In this document: positions 12,289 to 25,178 of the stretch, one piece after another
Layout of the letters: each line of letters opens with the position of its first letter
Position numbering within the stretch: position 1 is the first letter of the stretch
NCBI GenBank assembly: GCA_022835595.1
Contig: BQUP01000006.1
Location: 1,253,307-1,317,306, forward strand
Direction of reading: 5' to 3'
Length of the DNA stretch: 64,000 bases
Source: Cystobasidium ongulense
Lineage: Eukaryota; Basidiomycota; Cystobasidiomycetes; Cystobasidiales; Cystobasidiaceae
Translations under genes and position numbers: made by a program
The notes under the pieces: model-generated
What the model was told of the DNA's origin: nothing
Database searches by the model: none
The model's input: the letters and a program-made list of their open reading frames with translations, nothing else

Positions 12289-14024
12289 ATGCTACCTTTA
12301 TTATCCAAAGGCTTACTGCGTAGTGTCATCCTCGCAGTTCTCGTAGCTGAGATCGCCACCGCAACAGGAGGATGTAAAATACAATCTACAAAGCCCAAAG
12401 TCCAATCTGGAAAAGCATGCGGCATCAAATGGGATAGATCTGGTGATTCTCATGGTGGTGGGGGTAGTGGTGGTGGGGATGGCGGCAGTGGTGGTGGAAG
12501 AGGCGGCGGCGGATTTAATGGAGGGGGCCGTAAAGACTACAATCCTGGTGATGATACGCCTGTTCCGATTAATCCAACACCGGAGCTTCCTCCTAACAAT
12601 GTTGGAGGTGGACCGCCTCCTGGGCCCTCAAGCACCGAAACTGTAGACGGCGGACCTCCGACACCACTGACTCCGGAGGCAGAGACTAGTACTACACCTG
12701 TCCCATCTGGAACACCCGAAGGACCTCAAGACGAAGAGGAGGACGAAGAAACTGAAGCAGTAGAAGGTGGTGCTCCACCTGATACTCCAGCTGAGACACC
12801 TCCCTCGACTGCTCTAGCTGGATCTCACTCTGATTCCAGTTCGGACAGTGTCACTGACATCACCAATATCAACAACGAGGAGACCAACATAATCAACACC
12901 ACAGGCGATCTTCAACAATGGACCAACACATCCATCACTTTGATGATTTCTCTTGACTATAAGCGTGTAGAAGTTGCTGACATAGCTATCAATGTCGATA
13001 TCTCGGCTCAAAATGGCGAATATGAGGTCCCCCAAGCTCCGTGGTTGTCTTGCGTTGGAGAATCGTTCTACGTGAGTTCGCCCCAATCCATAAATTGGTC
13101 ACCCAGGCTCTGATTTGCGTTCATCCTCAGTATCGTTTCACTTCCAGCAGTGGCACCGTTCAATTCTCGGAAGAATTTACTATTGAAGGGACTGACACGG
13201 ACCTCGTAAGTCGCCGGACACCGACTAAGGTCGATCCACAGCTCTATACTGAGTTCTACGAATGACTCACCTCTGATTAGACTAAATCCTGCGTTGAAGA
13301 GAAGGCGGCACCCAAACTCGTACAATCTCCTAAAGGTCACGAATGGAAAGCTCTCAACAGCCAGTCATTTGGGTACACGTAAGCCGACTTTGCATCCTTG
13401 ATGCAGTAGATTATAGTAGCATCCTCAAGTACTAACATTGTTTGGCTTTACAGTATCATTCAAAATGTCACCAACATTTTCAACCAAATAGTCACAACCA
13501 TTATTAACGGCGAGGTAGTAACTAAAACAGTCACAGCCGAAGGTGCAACTGTCACAGGCGCAGGAGCAACAGCTACCAAGCTTGTGACCGTTACCAATGT
13601 CGTTACTGAAGGAGGTGCAACCATTACATCCGTCATAACCGGTGCATCACCTGCAATTTCCCCAGATGCGATATCACCAGATGCGATTTCTCCAGATGCT
13701 ATTTCTCCTACTGCTATGATGCCAGGCGGAGCCGAAGGCGGTGCCGTTGCTCCTACACCCACGAGTGGAAGTGGCAGTGGTGGTAGTGCTGAACCTGAAG
13801 ACGAAGATGATGAATGGGACGATGGAGATATGGGCGACTCACCTTCTGGTACTGTTTCGATGTCCTCGGGGAGCGCATCAGCCAGTGCTACATCTGGAAC
13901 CGGATTCGACGACGACTGGGAAGGCTTTGGAGCTGCAAGTGGGCGTCCTCACGCCAGCCTTGCAGTTGCGCTCATCAGTTCGCTACTCGCGACGCTCGCT
14001 GGAACCTTCCTCATGGTTGCGTAG
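12289..14024 (+). CDS. Secreted Gly-rich, probably GPI-anchored surface protein
   Basis: Exons 12289-13071, 13131-13205, 13281-13378 and 13454-14024; 508 residues. The N-terminus is a signal peptide (LLRSVILAVLVAEIATATG). A Gly-rich block (about residues 58-85), a Pro/Thr/acidic block, and an ordered-looking Asn/Thr-rich middle (about residues 195-330) with several NxT/S sequons follow. Near residue 390 there is a short tandem repeat (three copies of SPDAI), then Gly/Ser and Asp/Glu blocks. The last 23 residues are hydrophobic (ASLAVALISSLLATLAGTF), preceded by small residues, the pattern of a GPI-attachment signal. I infer a cell-wall or plasma-membrane protein of the outer surface. No enzyme motif is seen. 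The low-complexity blocks are prone to length variation between strains. Confidence 0.75.
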
Positions 14025-14699
14025 AAATGCCCTTGCGCCGTCTACTCCAAATGTCCACCTGAACATCCCTGACTTTAGTTTCGGGAAATGGCTCTAACCA
14101 GCAACTCTTGACTTCCCCACCTCTAGAATATCATAGAAACCTTTACGGCCTACTATATACCAGACTGAAACACCGTGCCCGCCCGCCACTCTTAGCCGTA
14201 TAGTGAAAGATCCGAATATTACGGTACAACTAGCCTTGGCAGCCTCGTCCAAATTGTTCCATCTTCTTCCAGACCATGGCTTTCCGTCCAAATTGGAATG
14301 ACCACTTTTCCTCATGTCTATGCCGCTATTTACTGCCTCACGTACAACGCCCCGCTTTTGTTTCCTCGTTCGAGAAGTTTTCGTGTAAGTCTATATCATT
14401 ACGTGCCTTCTCTATTGTGACTGTTATGTGAGCCTTGTTGTAACTGAGATTCGAGACAGTGTGATGGCACCTTGTAATACATCCGAGTACAAAGATCCAA
14501 ATCTTATAAGGAAGCAAGGACTGTTGGCACTTGCATATATTGCGTCTATAAATACAAGAAGCATGTAAATAAGCTAGAATAACATGATCGTCAAGAATCT
14601 TCGTCAAATAATCGTTAATTCGTTGCCCCCATTTTCAATAACATCAAGATCTCTGCGCGTCATATTGTCCCGCTGTGCATGTTGAAGTGAGCTGATGTC
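14025..14699. other. Convergent intergenic region, 675 bp
   Basis: Lies between two convergent stop codons. It is AT-richer than its surroundings and consistent with two 3' untranslated regions. No gene or repeat is recognised. Confidence 0.45.
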
Positions 14700-16060
14700 T
14701 CAAGCAGGTAAATCTCCGGACGTGCGTAATCTTTTATGCGCTCTTTGGGCGCTTGCTGACGTGAAGGAAGGTACTGGTTCCTCTTCCGTTGCATGTGTAC
14801 CCTGTGTTGCTTCTCGCCATCTGCTAGCGCTAGGAGGCGGAGTGACTTCTCTTTCTCTCGCCGAATCGAGGATATTTGAACTTGTAGATAAGCTGCTCCG
14901 ACTATGAGTGGGTGCAGTGCTGGGTCCTGATTCTTCCATCGTTATGCCAATAGGGGCATAATTTGATACGCTACCAGTGGACGCTCGAGCTTCAGACTCA
15001 AGAAAGCTAGCGCTGTTCTCGTCATTCTCGCCATGGGTGTCTTCGTCAAACGCGAATACGCCCTCTTCTCTGCCATCTTGCATTGCGTCCGGGCGTCGTC
15101 CTAGGATAGTCGAGCTGGTGGATGCAACTTGTGAAGGTGCCTCAATGTCGCGATATATCGTCCATGCTGTTGGGATAGTTGAATCAGTTCTAGTCGATGG
15201 TAGGGGTTCTTCATCGTGGATGCGATACTGGGCTTACTCGGGGCATCGTTTTGTACCTGGCGCAAAGCACTGCTTGACCTCGAGCGTACAGGGCTCACAT
15301 TTGCGGTGACGGGCAGTGAATCAGAATGACTCGCACTTCCGCTACTTGAAGTTCGACTGGGTATATGCTTTTGAGGACTTGCTCCATTCAAAGCCCGGAA
15401 AGCAGCAGTGGCGTAAGTACCTTTATAATAAGGTGACTGCCTTGGACTGGTGTTGATAGGACTAGCAGGACCTAGAGGTGAGTTTTGAGGGAGGACACCT
15501 CTGGGAGATGCAAGATTAGATAGAGAAGGAGCACTTGTGGATCTTGATGCTATGGCTTGACTGCGAGGCGAGACTGCTTGGAACGCGGACAGGAGTGATC
15601 TGTTCGGCGAGGCGTATTCGAGGCTGGCGAGCGCAGAGACTGGGCGTGGAGCTTCTATACTGGGCACCGCAACATTGTCGTTGAATGGACTTGAATGAGC
15701 ATTCTTGCTGGGCGAGCCTGGAGCGCCCATACAAAGCAGCGGGTCCTCGTCTGGCTGGACAGAGTAGAGGACGGCCAATGGCCCTGCTGCATAGTCACGA
15801 TGGGGATTTATCTCCAGAGTAGACGAAGCGACTCCATTGCCTACGGACATCTGCCTCTTCAGCGGCGACGGACGCGAAGGTCGGCGTTGGTGATGCTGCT
15901 TGGATTTCGACTTCAAGTTGCTGCTGGCTGTAATGGAATGCGCCGGCGACAAGGAGGGCGAGGACGAGGTGCGTGAGATTGAGGAGGACAACGATGAGGG
16001 AGATATCGATATATTGGACAGAACGGCGATGGAGGCCATTGGTGTGCAAGAAAAGTGCAA
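14700..16060 (-). CDS. Ser/Pro-rich protein of unknown function
   Basis: Two exons, 16060-15238 and 15166-14700, spliced with a GTAAGC donor and CAACAG acceptor over 71 nt; 429 residues, or 422 if the second Met at 16039 is used (MASIAVLSN, perhaps the better start). The sequence is dominated by Ser-Pro and Ser-Ser motifs, with basic patches around residues 50-70. Two segments look constrained: NPHRDYAAGPLAVLYSVQPDE near residue 85 and, across the splice junction, TWTIYRDIEAPSQVASTS near residue 275, which confirms the join. Many SP sites suggest control by proline-directed kinases. I do not recognise the family. It is divergent from the FHIP gene with 329 bp between start codons. Confidence 0.7.
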
Positions 16061-16389
16061 TCAATGTCGATAAACAGCGACGCGACTCGGGCACGTGTAA
16101 AGTAGAGTGGAAACAAGGTGCGAGTGTACGACGGAGGAAAGCTCTGACTTCGATGGTGATAGCATCGGGCCGTACGGGACAGAGAAGGGCTACTTTAGCT
16201 GAGTACGATATACGCACTCGCGTCCAAACGCTTTTCATTTCCGTCCAGTCGCCACAGCCTTGCTGCTTGTCTTTTCAGCACAGTACTCGAAGACGGCGCT
16301 TGCCTCTGCACGAAACATGCTCTGCACAACGATACAGGACATGTGGACGTCTAATATCACATGGTGATATCGAGCCTAACCCAAGCGCC
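16061..16389. promoter_or_regulatory. Divergent promoter region, 329 bp
   Basis: Lies between the start codons of the Ser/Pro-rich gene (minus) and the FHIP-like gene (plus). It must carry both promoters; no specific element is recognised. Confidence 0.45.
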
Positions 16390-19300
16390 ATGCGAGCACT
16401 CATACGCAGCGTCACGGGCTCCCCTGCCTCTGTCAAGGGCAAAGCAAGACAAGCCAAAGGACCCCGCGAGCATCCTTACAGCATTGGAGATATCGCCTCG
16501 AGTTGGACGAGCATCAAGAATGTGAGCCGTGTCTCTCTTGTACTCGGTTCCAGTGCTGACTCTGCGAATGCAGATCCTCGCTGCTAGCACGGACACCGCA
16601 AATATTCATGCAAGCTCGAGCACAAAGGTGCGCAGCGACGACACATCAAAACAGGCATTGTCCAGCATATCGCAAAGCTTGGATGTCATAGTTGAAGGTC
16701 TCGTCAACGAGCAGTCGACTCTTTCCTCGGATGACGCTGGACCTTACCTCGAATATGTTGTGCGCAGCTCGATCAACCTACACTATAGTTCCCAGTACTC
16801 TACCCTGACTGATACCTTGCTTGACAGCTCACAAACAACGTCTTCTCGAAAATCGCACAAGCTGCAGTAGCCGATCAACCAGTCGGAGTACTAGGTCTCG
16901 CCATTCGAGTATTCGACAACCTAGTCATTCTCCTTGGGGAAGCATTCGTAATTTGTGGACATCGCTCTCTGAATCACTTATTACATGAATGCATATTACA
17001 TGAAGACGATTCAATACACCCTAAAGTTACTGGGCAAGTACCTTCGAATGCGCAACTCAAGATCAAGCCAGTTGCTGAACCATACGAAGAGGAATTAGCT
17101 AGCTTGGCATGTTCACTATGTAGCAGAATCAAGACACAGCCTGATCTGCTACCTCTCTTCTTTCACGATAAACGTCTATCTCATCGAACTAGAACCACGC
17201 AAGAAGGCAGATTATCCAACACTATTCACGTTCAAAATGACGGATCCCCCCTTTCCTCTCCACCTGCTTCTTCACATCTGAGCGCTCGACCTTCCTTGTC
17301 GCAATGTTCCTCCCAAGCCTCATTATCAAGCGCGACTTCAATTTCCGAACTATCGGAAGCTTCTCCGACATCGAGCATACCCACTACAGTCGAGAGCAAA
17401 CAATACACCTTTCTACTATTCGATTTTCTCATCCGCTTGCTACATAGACACGGTCGAATTGGGGAACTAGCTCGGATGGGCTTGTTATTTATTATTGATT
17501 TAGCCATGTCAACGGCAAAGCTAAAGAGCGCGACTAGTGCAGTACCGCCTACCTTTCCTGAGCTAGTCAGCAGCAAGTTGAAGACTAGTTCCGCAACCGG
17601 AACTATCAAGCGACCAGCTAAGAAGCCGAAACGTAGAGCTATCATAGGCCAGAGTGATAGGCTTTCGTTACTTTCCTACATTGAAGATTCAGACTTTGCG
17701 GATGTGCTGGCTGCTGGGCTAGGAGCTGCATTTGCTGTATTGCCATCTCATCTATATGTGCCCATACCAAGTATGTCCGCGGCTACAGCGGAAGGTCCAG
17801 CCTCACCGCACTCCCCAACGTTCGAAGCGCATGAAGGTGTATCACTTGCGATGCGAGAACACGGCATCGTCATAAGCACAGATCACGAAGTAAAAGAATC
17901 GCTGGAGCTATTCATAGCTATAATTGACTTTGCTACGGACGTCACCAGGAAAGCACCGAAGGTGACAAGGCAAGATCCGCTATCAAACAATACGCCCGAT
18001 ATTTCCACAAGCTCTGTCTCAGATAGAATGCATAGCCTAGTCAAATCAATACGTGCCTCTTTTGGCAGTGTCTTTCTTCAAAATGCCCTTGTACCACGAG
18101 TCCTCGACGCTGCGTCGCCCACTGCAGAAGATGCAGCTATCATAGCTGTGCTTACCTATATAGATACGCTCATAAACGCACTAGAACCTGAAGCGCCTCT
18201 ATTTGAAGAAGCACTGTCAGGACTTTTAGCACGTCAAGAGAAATACAAAACGGTATCTAAAGAAACAAGTGCGATGAGAGACAACTTAAGGCGTGTACTT
18301 TCTTACTCCCTTACCTCGCATGTAGGAAGCAAGCGATCTCCTTCCCACCATACAGGTCCGCTATCAGATAGGCTCTCCACCTCAATGCAGCTTTGCGCAC
18401 TTCGACTCCTATCTACTCTTCTCGAGAAAGCCGATTGGGCTTCTTTAGACCTGTTTAGTATTCATCCCTCAATTGGCTGCACCACATTCCCTTTCCGTGT
18501 TCCAGAGGATGAAGGTGACGAAGATGCGTTCGTATATCCGGATGAAGAAGATTCGGATCGAGATAGTTTTGTGTACCCAAACGAGGAAGATCATCGTAAA
18601 TCTATAGCCGCTTTCACCGCTACTTCAGCTCAACCTCGACCCAGGAAAACAGCAAGACAAGGCCCTCAATTGGATCTTTTGCTTAAATTGGTCCCGTCCG
18701 CTCATCAGAAAACTCCATTACCGGTGTCAGCACAAGAGACACATCGAAAGTCGTTGAGTCGGCACAGTTCCAAATCATCACTGGATGCACCACGTCATTA
18801 CTCCGATATGACTTCGCACAATGGAATGTCTTTTGAGAAATATCTGAAACAAGCTGAGATCTCAATGCAACGCGATCAATCTTTCTCACGTGGTACAGCA
18901 ATCCTTGCAGCTGCCTCCCAAAGTGAGCCTATACCCAGCCACGAAATACCTAAGATAATCTCTATGATGTCCCCTTCTATCAACATCGGTGATCTGTCGA
19001 TGGAAAGTGGAACCAGCAGTTTACCAAGTGATGCTACATCGGCGTTTGACGGTTTAGTACCTCCTGTCGAAGATCGCATGGTACAGCATAAATTAACACC
19101 ACATCTTGGCCTACTACCTCAGCTTTACGCGTTACTTTCGACCTTCTTCGTCAATGAACCTGCGGTCAATCTATCTTTGACGAGGGTGCTGGCGAAACTT
19201 GCTATCTGTCCCTATCGAGACTTGAGTGGATGGCTGATACCTGAAGGAGCCGGCGGGCCTTTACTAGTACTTCGAAATCTAGGTCTACTAGAGAAAGTCG

Positions 19301-20223
19301 GTATAGCCACCATGCAGCGGGACGAAGGAACTCTACCACCGCCTACCACACGAGAAAGAAACGAAAATACCAAAGTTACAGATTGGCTTCGACAGAATTC
19401 GTACACTGATCAGGCGGTCCAGAATTGTGAAGAGACCGGTCTGGAGCTAGCTACTAGCAACTCAAGCATACTAGCGAAATTCGCTACATTGCTGAAAGAA
19501 GTAGACGATTCGCATCAAAGTCAGATCAAAGAATTTGATCGATTGCTACATGAAAGACGACAGAATATGCTATTCGTGGAAGATTTAGCTGAGGCTATGC
19601 AGGGTGGAAGTGCTACATCAGGAAGTCCGCTCGAAGCGTCAACCTCGAGCTGGCATATGCCTTTTTCTGGCATGTCACGTACGCCGATGGGTGTAGCTTC
19701 GTCTGTCCGCACAGGCAGGCAGCGAGTCAATTCGTCAGCTACCGAAAGAGACTACATCAATTCTTTATCCCCTTACGCGACGCATTTGCGTGAGACTGCC
19801 TCGAAACTTATCATGGTACGCCTGGAGGCGTCGGCCGAAGATGGAGAATACGAGTTTACGAACGCAAAACCAACGGACGGAGCACCTTTATCGCGTTTCT
19901 GGTCTGCTAGTTCTTCACGTTCGGATCATAATGATGAGCCAAACGAGCTTGACAGTCCTAGCCCCAGTCAAGAACGGTCTACTTTCGGACTCTCGCCTAT
20001 ACCCGCAAGGCTCGACATCAATACGAATACGAACCTGATGCTCCTGTCAGACCTCAAGTCTCCCATAGGGCCACCAGGTGAACAAGCACAGGCGCTCTAC
20101 CACGAAGTACCAACTAATTTGAGCAAATACCTTGACAATCTCGTTATTTTAGAAGAGAGCCTGAAAGAACTTGTCGCTACCATTATCGTTAGATTGCGCA
20201 TAGGCATAGATCCCATTGAATAG
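16390..20223 (+). CDS. FHIP/RAI16-like protein (FHF complex subunit)
   Basis: Exons 16390-16521, 16574-16759 and 16828-20223 give 1,237 residues. The family (FHIP, formerly FAM160/RAI16-like) forms the FHF complex with Hook and FTS and links early endosomes to dynein; the fungal member is FhipA in Aspergillus. Diagnostic stretches: LTNNVFSKIAQAAVADQPVG with DNLVILLGEAFVICG (residues 107-150), DLLPLFF near residue 210, and FDFLIRLLHRHGRIGELAR near residue 305. The C-terminal conserved block lies near residue 860, where the text HKLTPHLGLLPQLYALLSTF is followed by LAICPYRDLSGWL. Acidic and Ser-rich loops fill the rest, and the protein is longer than animal members. The third exon of 3.4 kb without an intron is notable for a basidiomycete. 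I infer a role in microtubule-based endosome transport, important in filamentous growth. Confidence 0.87.
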
Positions 20224-20441
20224 TAGCAAGTATGCAGTTAATAGATTGAAATTTTGGACGAATAAGATTATGAAGTGAAGTATAAAGCTGTTCATTTGCC
20301 ACTTTGACCGGGCCTACGGACCTACGACTTGCAAGCCTTCGTGTTTGTACGGGCTTGACTTCTTCACTACATCACGCAGCACAATAATTTCAAGAAACAG
20401 TGTCATAAGCTACATCGTGCATACGGCCGAAGCTAATCAGC

Positions 20442-21009
20442 ATGTCGCAAACATACGAAGCTGCAGCCGCAAGTAGCAGCTCGTCCGTGGCAAGTACACC
20501 AGGCTCCGACGACATCGACATGGAGGACACAGCGGTTTCGAGTACAGTCCAGCAGGCAGGCAATCAGCAACACTCGTCTATACCGCCTCGAAACTCGCCT
20601 ATGCCCTCTGCAGCTACCGACCAAAGCGGAACCTCAGCCGGCCAACGCGTATCTCAAGTTGTTGGCGGTCTATTCTCCTCGTCATCGTCAAAGCAGAGCC
20701 AACAGCATGGCAAGAAGAGATCCGGACATGGCAAACATGAATCTGGTGGCCAAGGAGAAGGATCTGGCTTTGCTCGTGGTGGTCTGATGGAACCGACCCA
20801 GACCACCGCTTATGACCGGCTGCTGGACTTGACATATCCTAGAGGTGGGTCGGAATGATAGCGCAGCGCAATTCATTGAGCCATAGTTGATATGCTTTTC
20901 TCTTCTGCTAGATTACGGCGATGCGGCACTCCGATATGATATGGCCAATGGCCCATCGCCCTACGCACCTCCACAATCCGTCGGGCAAGCCGATATCGCA
21001 ACTGCTTAG
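20442..21009 (+). CDS. Small Ser/Gln-rich protein of unknown function
   Basis: Two exons, 20442-20844 and 20912-21009; 166 residues. The first two thirds are low complexity: Ala/Ser runs, a short acidic piece (DDIDMEDTA), Gln and a basic Gly/His/Lys stretch around residue 95. The C-terminal part looks ordered: TAYDRLLDLTYPRDYGDAAL, where the intron is spliced inside the Asp codon (GTGGGT donor, CTGCTAG acceptor), then RYDMANGPSPYAPPQ. No known domain is recognised and the product may be a small nuclear or membrane-associated protein. Its start follows the FHIP stop by 218 bp on the same strand. Confidence 0.6.
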
Positions 21010-21667
21010 ATCTGATTATCTACGATACGGGCTATCCTACAAATAGCATGAAACAATCATATCTCCTACACATACAGTCTCAATCCGCAACACGATAGCT
21101 TACGCGTGTGATGCCGAGTCGACAATCCCTCCATCAAAGGCGTTTATAGCGTGCAAGGCAGACATCACAAACGAAACGGCAAGTCAGGAAAAACTGTTAG
21201 GCATGTAAACAGCGGTCAGGAATGCGGAGCAATTGACGCCGCTTCTGTGGACCCGTCCGAAGACCTGTCGTTAGCGACTAAACGGAACATATGGGAATGC
21301 TTATATCGCAGCGTGTATATTGGAGTGATAGGCATCGGGAGTTGTTGTTTATTCGATGTTATATAACGAGACTATCGACTTATGTATCAGTTAGCAGTCC
21401 CTTATCCCAGCGTGCAGTAAGCTCTAGCATTGGATACCACTTTTCGCTTTCACTCATCCACTACCGTCGAAGACTACTGCTACTGCTGTTATGCCTTGGT
21501 ACAACAAAGCTGCAAGCCGCAACCAGCTATACTTTCCTGCTACTTGAAGTGCAGCAATGTGAATGCTAACGCTGGTCGTAAAGCTGCGCAATACAAACTC
21601 AGGCGCTTTTCATCTTCTTTACTGGTTGCAGTTCTGCTTTACTACTTCAATACTATGCAGAGTTTCA
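21010..21667. other. Convergent intergenic region, 658 bp
   Basis: Lies between the small Ser-rich gene and the Lsm12 gene, which converge. Open frames of 60-96 codons occur on the plus strand but have no motif. Nothing else is seen. Confidence 0.45.
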
Positions 21668-22584
21668 TTAGCTTGCGTTTCCTGGCTGTGTTCTTTGCCA
21701 TTTTTCAGTCTCTCCGATGATGACTTTTGTTACTCGTTCTTTACGTTGAGTATTGTTTGACTTGATGCATTGATCGTTTGAAGCGTATGGCGGTTCGACG
21801 AGGACTTCATCCATTACGACACTGATATTCGCGATAAAGAATGCAAGGTTGTCAGACTATTTGCGTATAGAGCACTGTAGATGTGGAAGGGTGAGGTAAC
21901 CACTCACATTGTTTTATTTGCCCATCTTACAGGCAATGTCTTTCCTAGAGCTTCGAACAGGGCTTTCCCTAAGTCACTCACACCAGGCGGCGGTTCATTT
22001 GCAATTCTCTTCATTTCCTCTCTGACTCCTTCTGCCTCTCTTTCTTGAACTTTATTGATATCTATAGCTTTGAGTTGTAAGTTAACAGTGTCAGCTGATG
22101 TTTGTGGATCTGCTGGTTGTACGACTGTAACGCTTGCTATGTTGCTTAAGCGGATTATAGTATAGTTGTTCGTTGATGGTTTGGATGTGGATGGAGTCAC
22201 AAGAACCAGAGAGCCGTAGCCTGGATCATAACACCACAATTGACCTTCAACGACTGGCCGTTCCTTGTCTCGTGCACCAGTATTGAGGTTCAGTCTGATC
22301 TGAGATCCAATGACCGAGGAGAGCGGGATTGGAGAGGATGTAGAGGTCGCATCGGGGTTGAGAGCAGCTTGAGTGCGCGCAGGGCCACTCTGAGTACCTG
22401 CAGGCGCTACACCTGCTGCACCAGTCCCAGCAGACGACGAAGAGGCACTCGAAGCAGCGCTGCCTTTGCGGCTGTGGGCGTTCGAAAAGCTACGCGAGTT
22501 GGCATGATGTCCCGCAGGACCTTGTGCGTGCCCTTGGCCCTGCTGGCCTCCTCCACGAGGCTGTTGAGGTGTTGCAGCGCGCAT
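21668..22584 (-). CDS. LSM12: Lsm12-like protein (LSM plus anticodon-binding-like domain)
   Basis: Two exons, 22584-21908 and 21821-21668; 276 residues. After a Gly/Gln/Ser-rich leader of about 90 residues comes an Sm-like fold: SSVIGSQIRLNL, VEGQLWCYDPGYGSLVLVTP and NYTIIRLSNIASVTVV. The Lsm12 AD domain follows: INKVQEREAEGVREEMKRI, PPPGVSDLGKALFEALGKTL, then across the intron NKTIVVMDEVLVEPPY and a basic end. This order is diagnostic for Lsm12, a cytoplasmic protein associated with Pbp1/ataxin-2 and ribosomes in yeast. The second exon is needed to complete the AD domain, and the frame closes at a TAA at 21668-21670. Confidence 0.88.
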
Positions 22585-23115
22585 GATGATGCTTCCTTGA
22601 TGCTGATGATATTGAATGTGTCAATGGTACTGAACGGCAAAGGGCGGCCGTGGCCTGTGGAGGGATGTAGGCTATCGAAGGCTGCCTGCGTGTCTTGATT
22701 GACCGACTGGATTGATGGAGGAATAGCGTGTGTTCTGCCAGAGGTGGAAGGTAGTCAAGAGAAAGAAGAGCTGGCTCCATCAATATCGTTCTATATACTT
22801 GTGGCAAGCACCCATGTAGACTACTTGGGAAGGATTCAGATACAGCAGGAGCTTCAAACCTCGAACAGTAGCAAACTCATCTATCCATTCCTTACCAGCT
22901 GTTCATGAAGATGACATAAACTATACTACAAGCGAGCGAGAGAAGAAGAGTGAGGGAACCGATAAAGAAGTACACAAGTCGTTATGACACGTGTTACCGA
23001 AGCCAGGACAGTCGCAGTACACAACAAGAATAAGGCTGAGGTTTAAAGAAACAGAAGAAGGAACTGCATGTGTTGAATGCCCTTCTTCTTGCGTTTTGAT
23101 CGCCGCCATCTGCAC
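22585..23115. other. Intergenic region, 531 bp
   Basis: Holds the Lsm12 promoter and the 3' end of the epsin gene, both on the minus strand. No other feature is recognised. Confidence 0.4.
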
Positions 23116-25178
23116 CTAGAGGTCCAAGAGCAGATCATTGCGCTGCTGCGATTGTTGCTGCTGATGTTGCTGCTGACGTTGGAACGGATTAGTGCTTCCA
23201 GTTTGTTGAGCCATTACTCTTCCACTCGCTTGTCCACTGGGAGAGTGCGCAAGGAACCAAATAGTTAGTATGATAGCATAGCGCGCTCCGCCATCAAAGA
23301 AAGCGGAAATCCAGGCGGATTAAAAGTGTATATGTAAGACTTACTATCTCAAAGCGCCTTGATTACCAAAAGTATCAACTCCATCCTCTCTATTACCCAG
23401 CAAACCAGCAAGATGAGCATATTTCCCATCATCTCTAGGAGGACGTTGTTGTTGTACTGATTGAGCAGGTGTAGAAGCTGGTCTTTGAGCAAGTGGGGGT
23501 GGTTCTTGAGTAGGCATAGGAGGTGGTGAAGCTGGTTTTGCAAATTGTGCGAATGGATTGTTAGATCCTATTGAGGTGTGTTGTGGTACTAGTGGTTGCT
23601 GCTGTTGAGCGAATTGTTGTTGGTACATCATCTGTTGTTGCTGTTGTTGCTGTTGCTGTAGCATGGCTTGCTGTTGCATCATCTGATTGTACGCTTCTTG
23701 CTCTTGCATCTGCGAAGGAGTGAACAAGCTTGCTTAGCCAAGTTTACTGCACCGTACACGACTGTGCACTCACCTGTCTCTGCATTTCCATCATCTGCTG
23801 CTGTCGCATCAATTCCTCTTGCTGCTGTTGATAATAAGGATTGAAGCTCTGGAACTGGGTGGTTGGGAATCCTGTAATCATTGGCATTTGTGGTTGTGGT
23901 TGTTGAGGTTGATTGTCCGTCATATCAATAAGAGAATCCCAAGTCGATCCATTACCATTTCTATTAGAATTAGGATTATCAGGATCAAAAAGATTAGAAT
24001 TTCCTTCTAACATTCTTCTTCTTCTTTCATCTTCTTCTTTAGATAATCTAATAGCTTTCTCCAAATCATCTTCATCTTGTTGGTTGCGTTTTGAACGTGC
24101 TTGTTCTTGTGCTGCCATTCTTTTACTTTCTTCTAACGCTTTCTTCAAATCTTGATCTTCTTTTGATGTCACTTCTCGTTTCGTTCTTTGATTTCGACGT
24201 GCTTCATTATCGTCATCATCGCTATCATCGTCGTCTGGTCTGCTTGGCCTTGTGGGATAGCCTGACATTCGATCTCGCATGTCAGATCGCGCTCGTCTTT
24301 GCTCTTTTATGCGTGCCTCGTCCATGAGTAGTGCGGTGATCTCCTTTGCTTTCTGTCGGACTGCGTGGAGAGCAATGGTGTCAGTATTTATGTATATGGA
24401 TACCGCTCCCACTTAGTACTAACCGTTCGCCCCTTGGTCTTTACCGTCATCGTCGATATGAACGAACTCTCTGAGTGTCTTGACGATGTACATGTTCTCC
24501 CTGCGAGGAGTGTAGCGTCAGCACGTTTACCACCCCGACACACGACCATGACGCGCGCGCCTGCTGTCCTTACTGGAAGTATAGCACGACATTCTCGCTA
24601 CCCGCATGAAGCAGATAGTCTAAAAGGGTGAGTCCCTTGAAGACATGTCTCCAATTCTTGCCTTTGTCATTCAAGCGCTTATCAAGCATTTCCTGCGAGT
24701 GTTCAATTGAGATCACATGTGTCAGTCAGTGACATGCATGCTCGATACGGCGCCGTCCACCACGCCGGGAACATCGAATGAATGAGGCAAAGACAGTGGT
24801 TGAAAGTGACGGCAGTTTGAAAGACACTCACCATGATCTCTATAAAGTCTTGCTGGTTGAAGGTTGCTTGTGCGAGCTCATTCATTTGGGTCCCCGAAGG
24901 TCCGAAGGGATCGTTGCTGGTGGCAGCTCTGACTTTTGTCTGAATGTCAGAGTATCCTTTGGTGCTGCAGGTGGAAGGACAATTGCACCGTGATTAGCTA
25001 TGTATGTTCGTGTTCACTTTACCCTCCACAGACTGCTGTCGCGCTGCGGACACTGCCGCCCGCTGAATGGCAGCTGCTGGACGAAGTCGACGACGAACAA
25101 GACCTACTAGTTCTTAGCAGCGCGGTAGATGGATCTGCCTGCATTGGACAGCGGGCCCAACGAGTCGAAGGACGCCAT
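23116..25178 (-). CDS. ENT1: Epsin (ENTH-domain clathrin adaptor)
   Basis: Seven exons: 25178-25108, 24964-24832, 24692-24574, 24500-24424, 24360-23774, 23709-23345, 23236-23116; 490 residues. The N-terminal ENTH domain (about residues 15-150) binds phosphoinositides: [68 protein letters not shown]. Two ubiquitin-interacting motifs follow, [15 protein letters not shown] and [14 protein letters not shown] (about residues 205-250). The Gln-rich tail contains two NPF tripeptides (EH-domain ligands) and the protein ends DLLLDL, a clathrin-box sequence at the very C-terminus. It therefore couples ubiquitinated cargo, membrane and clathrin in endocytosis. The domain order is complete. The paralogue (Ent1 versus Ent2) cannot be told apart from sequence alone. 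Confidence 0.93.
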
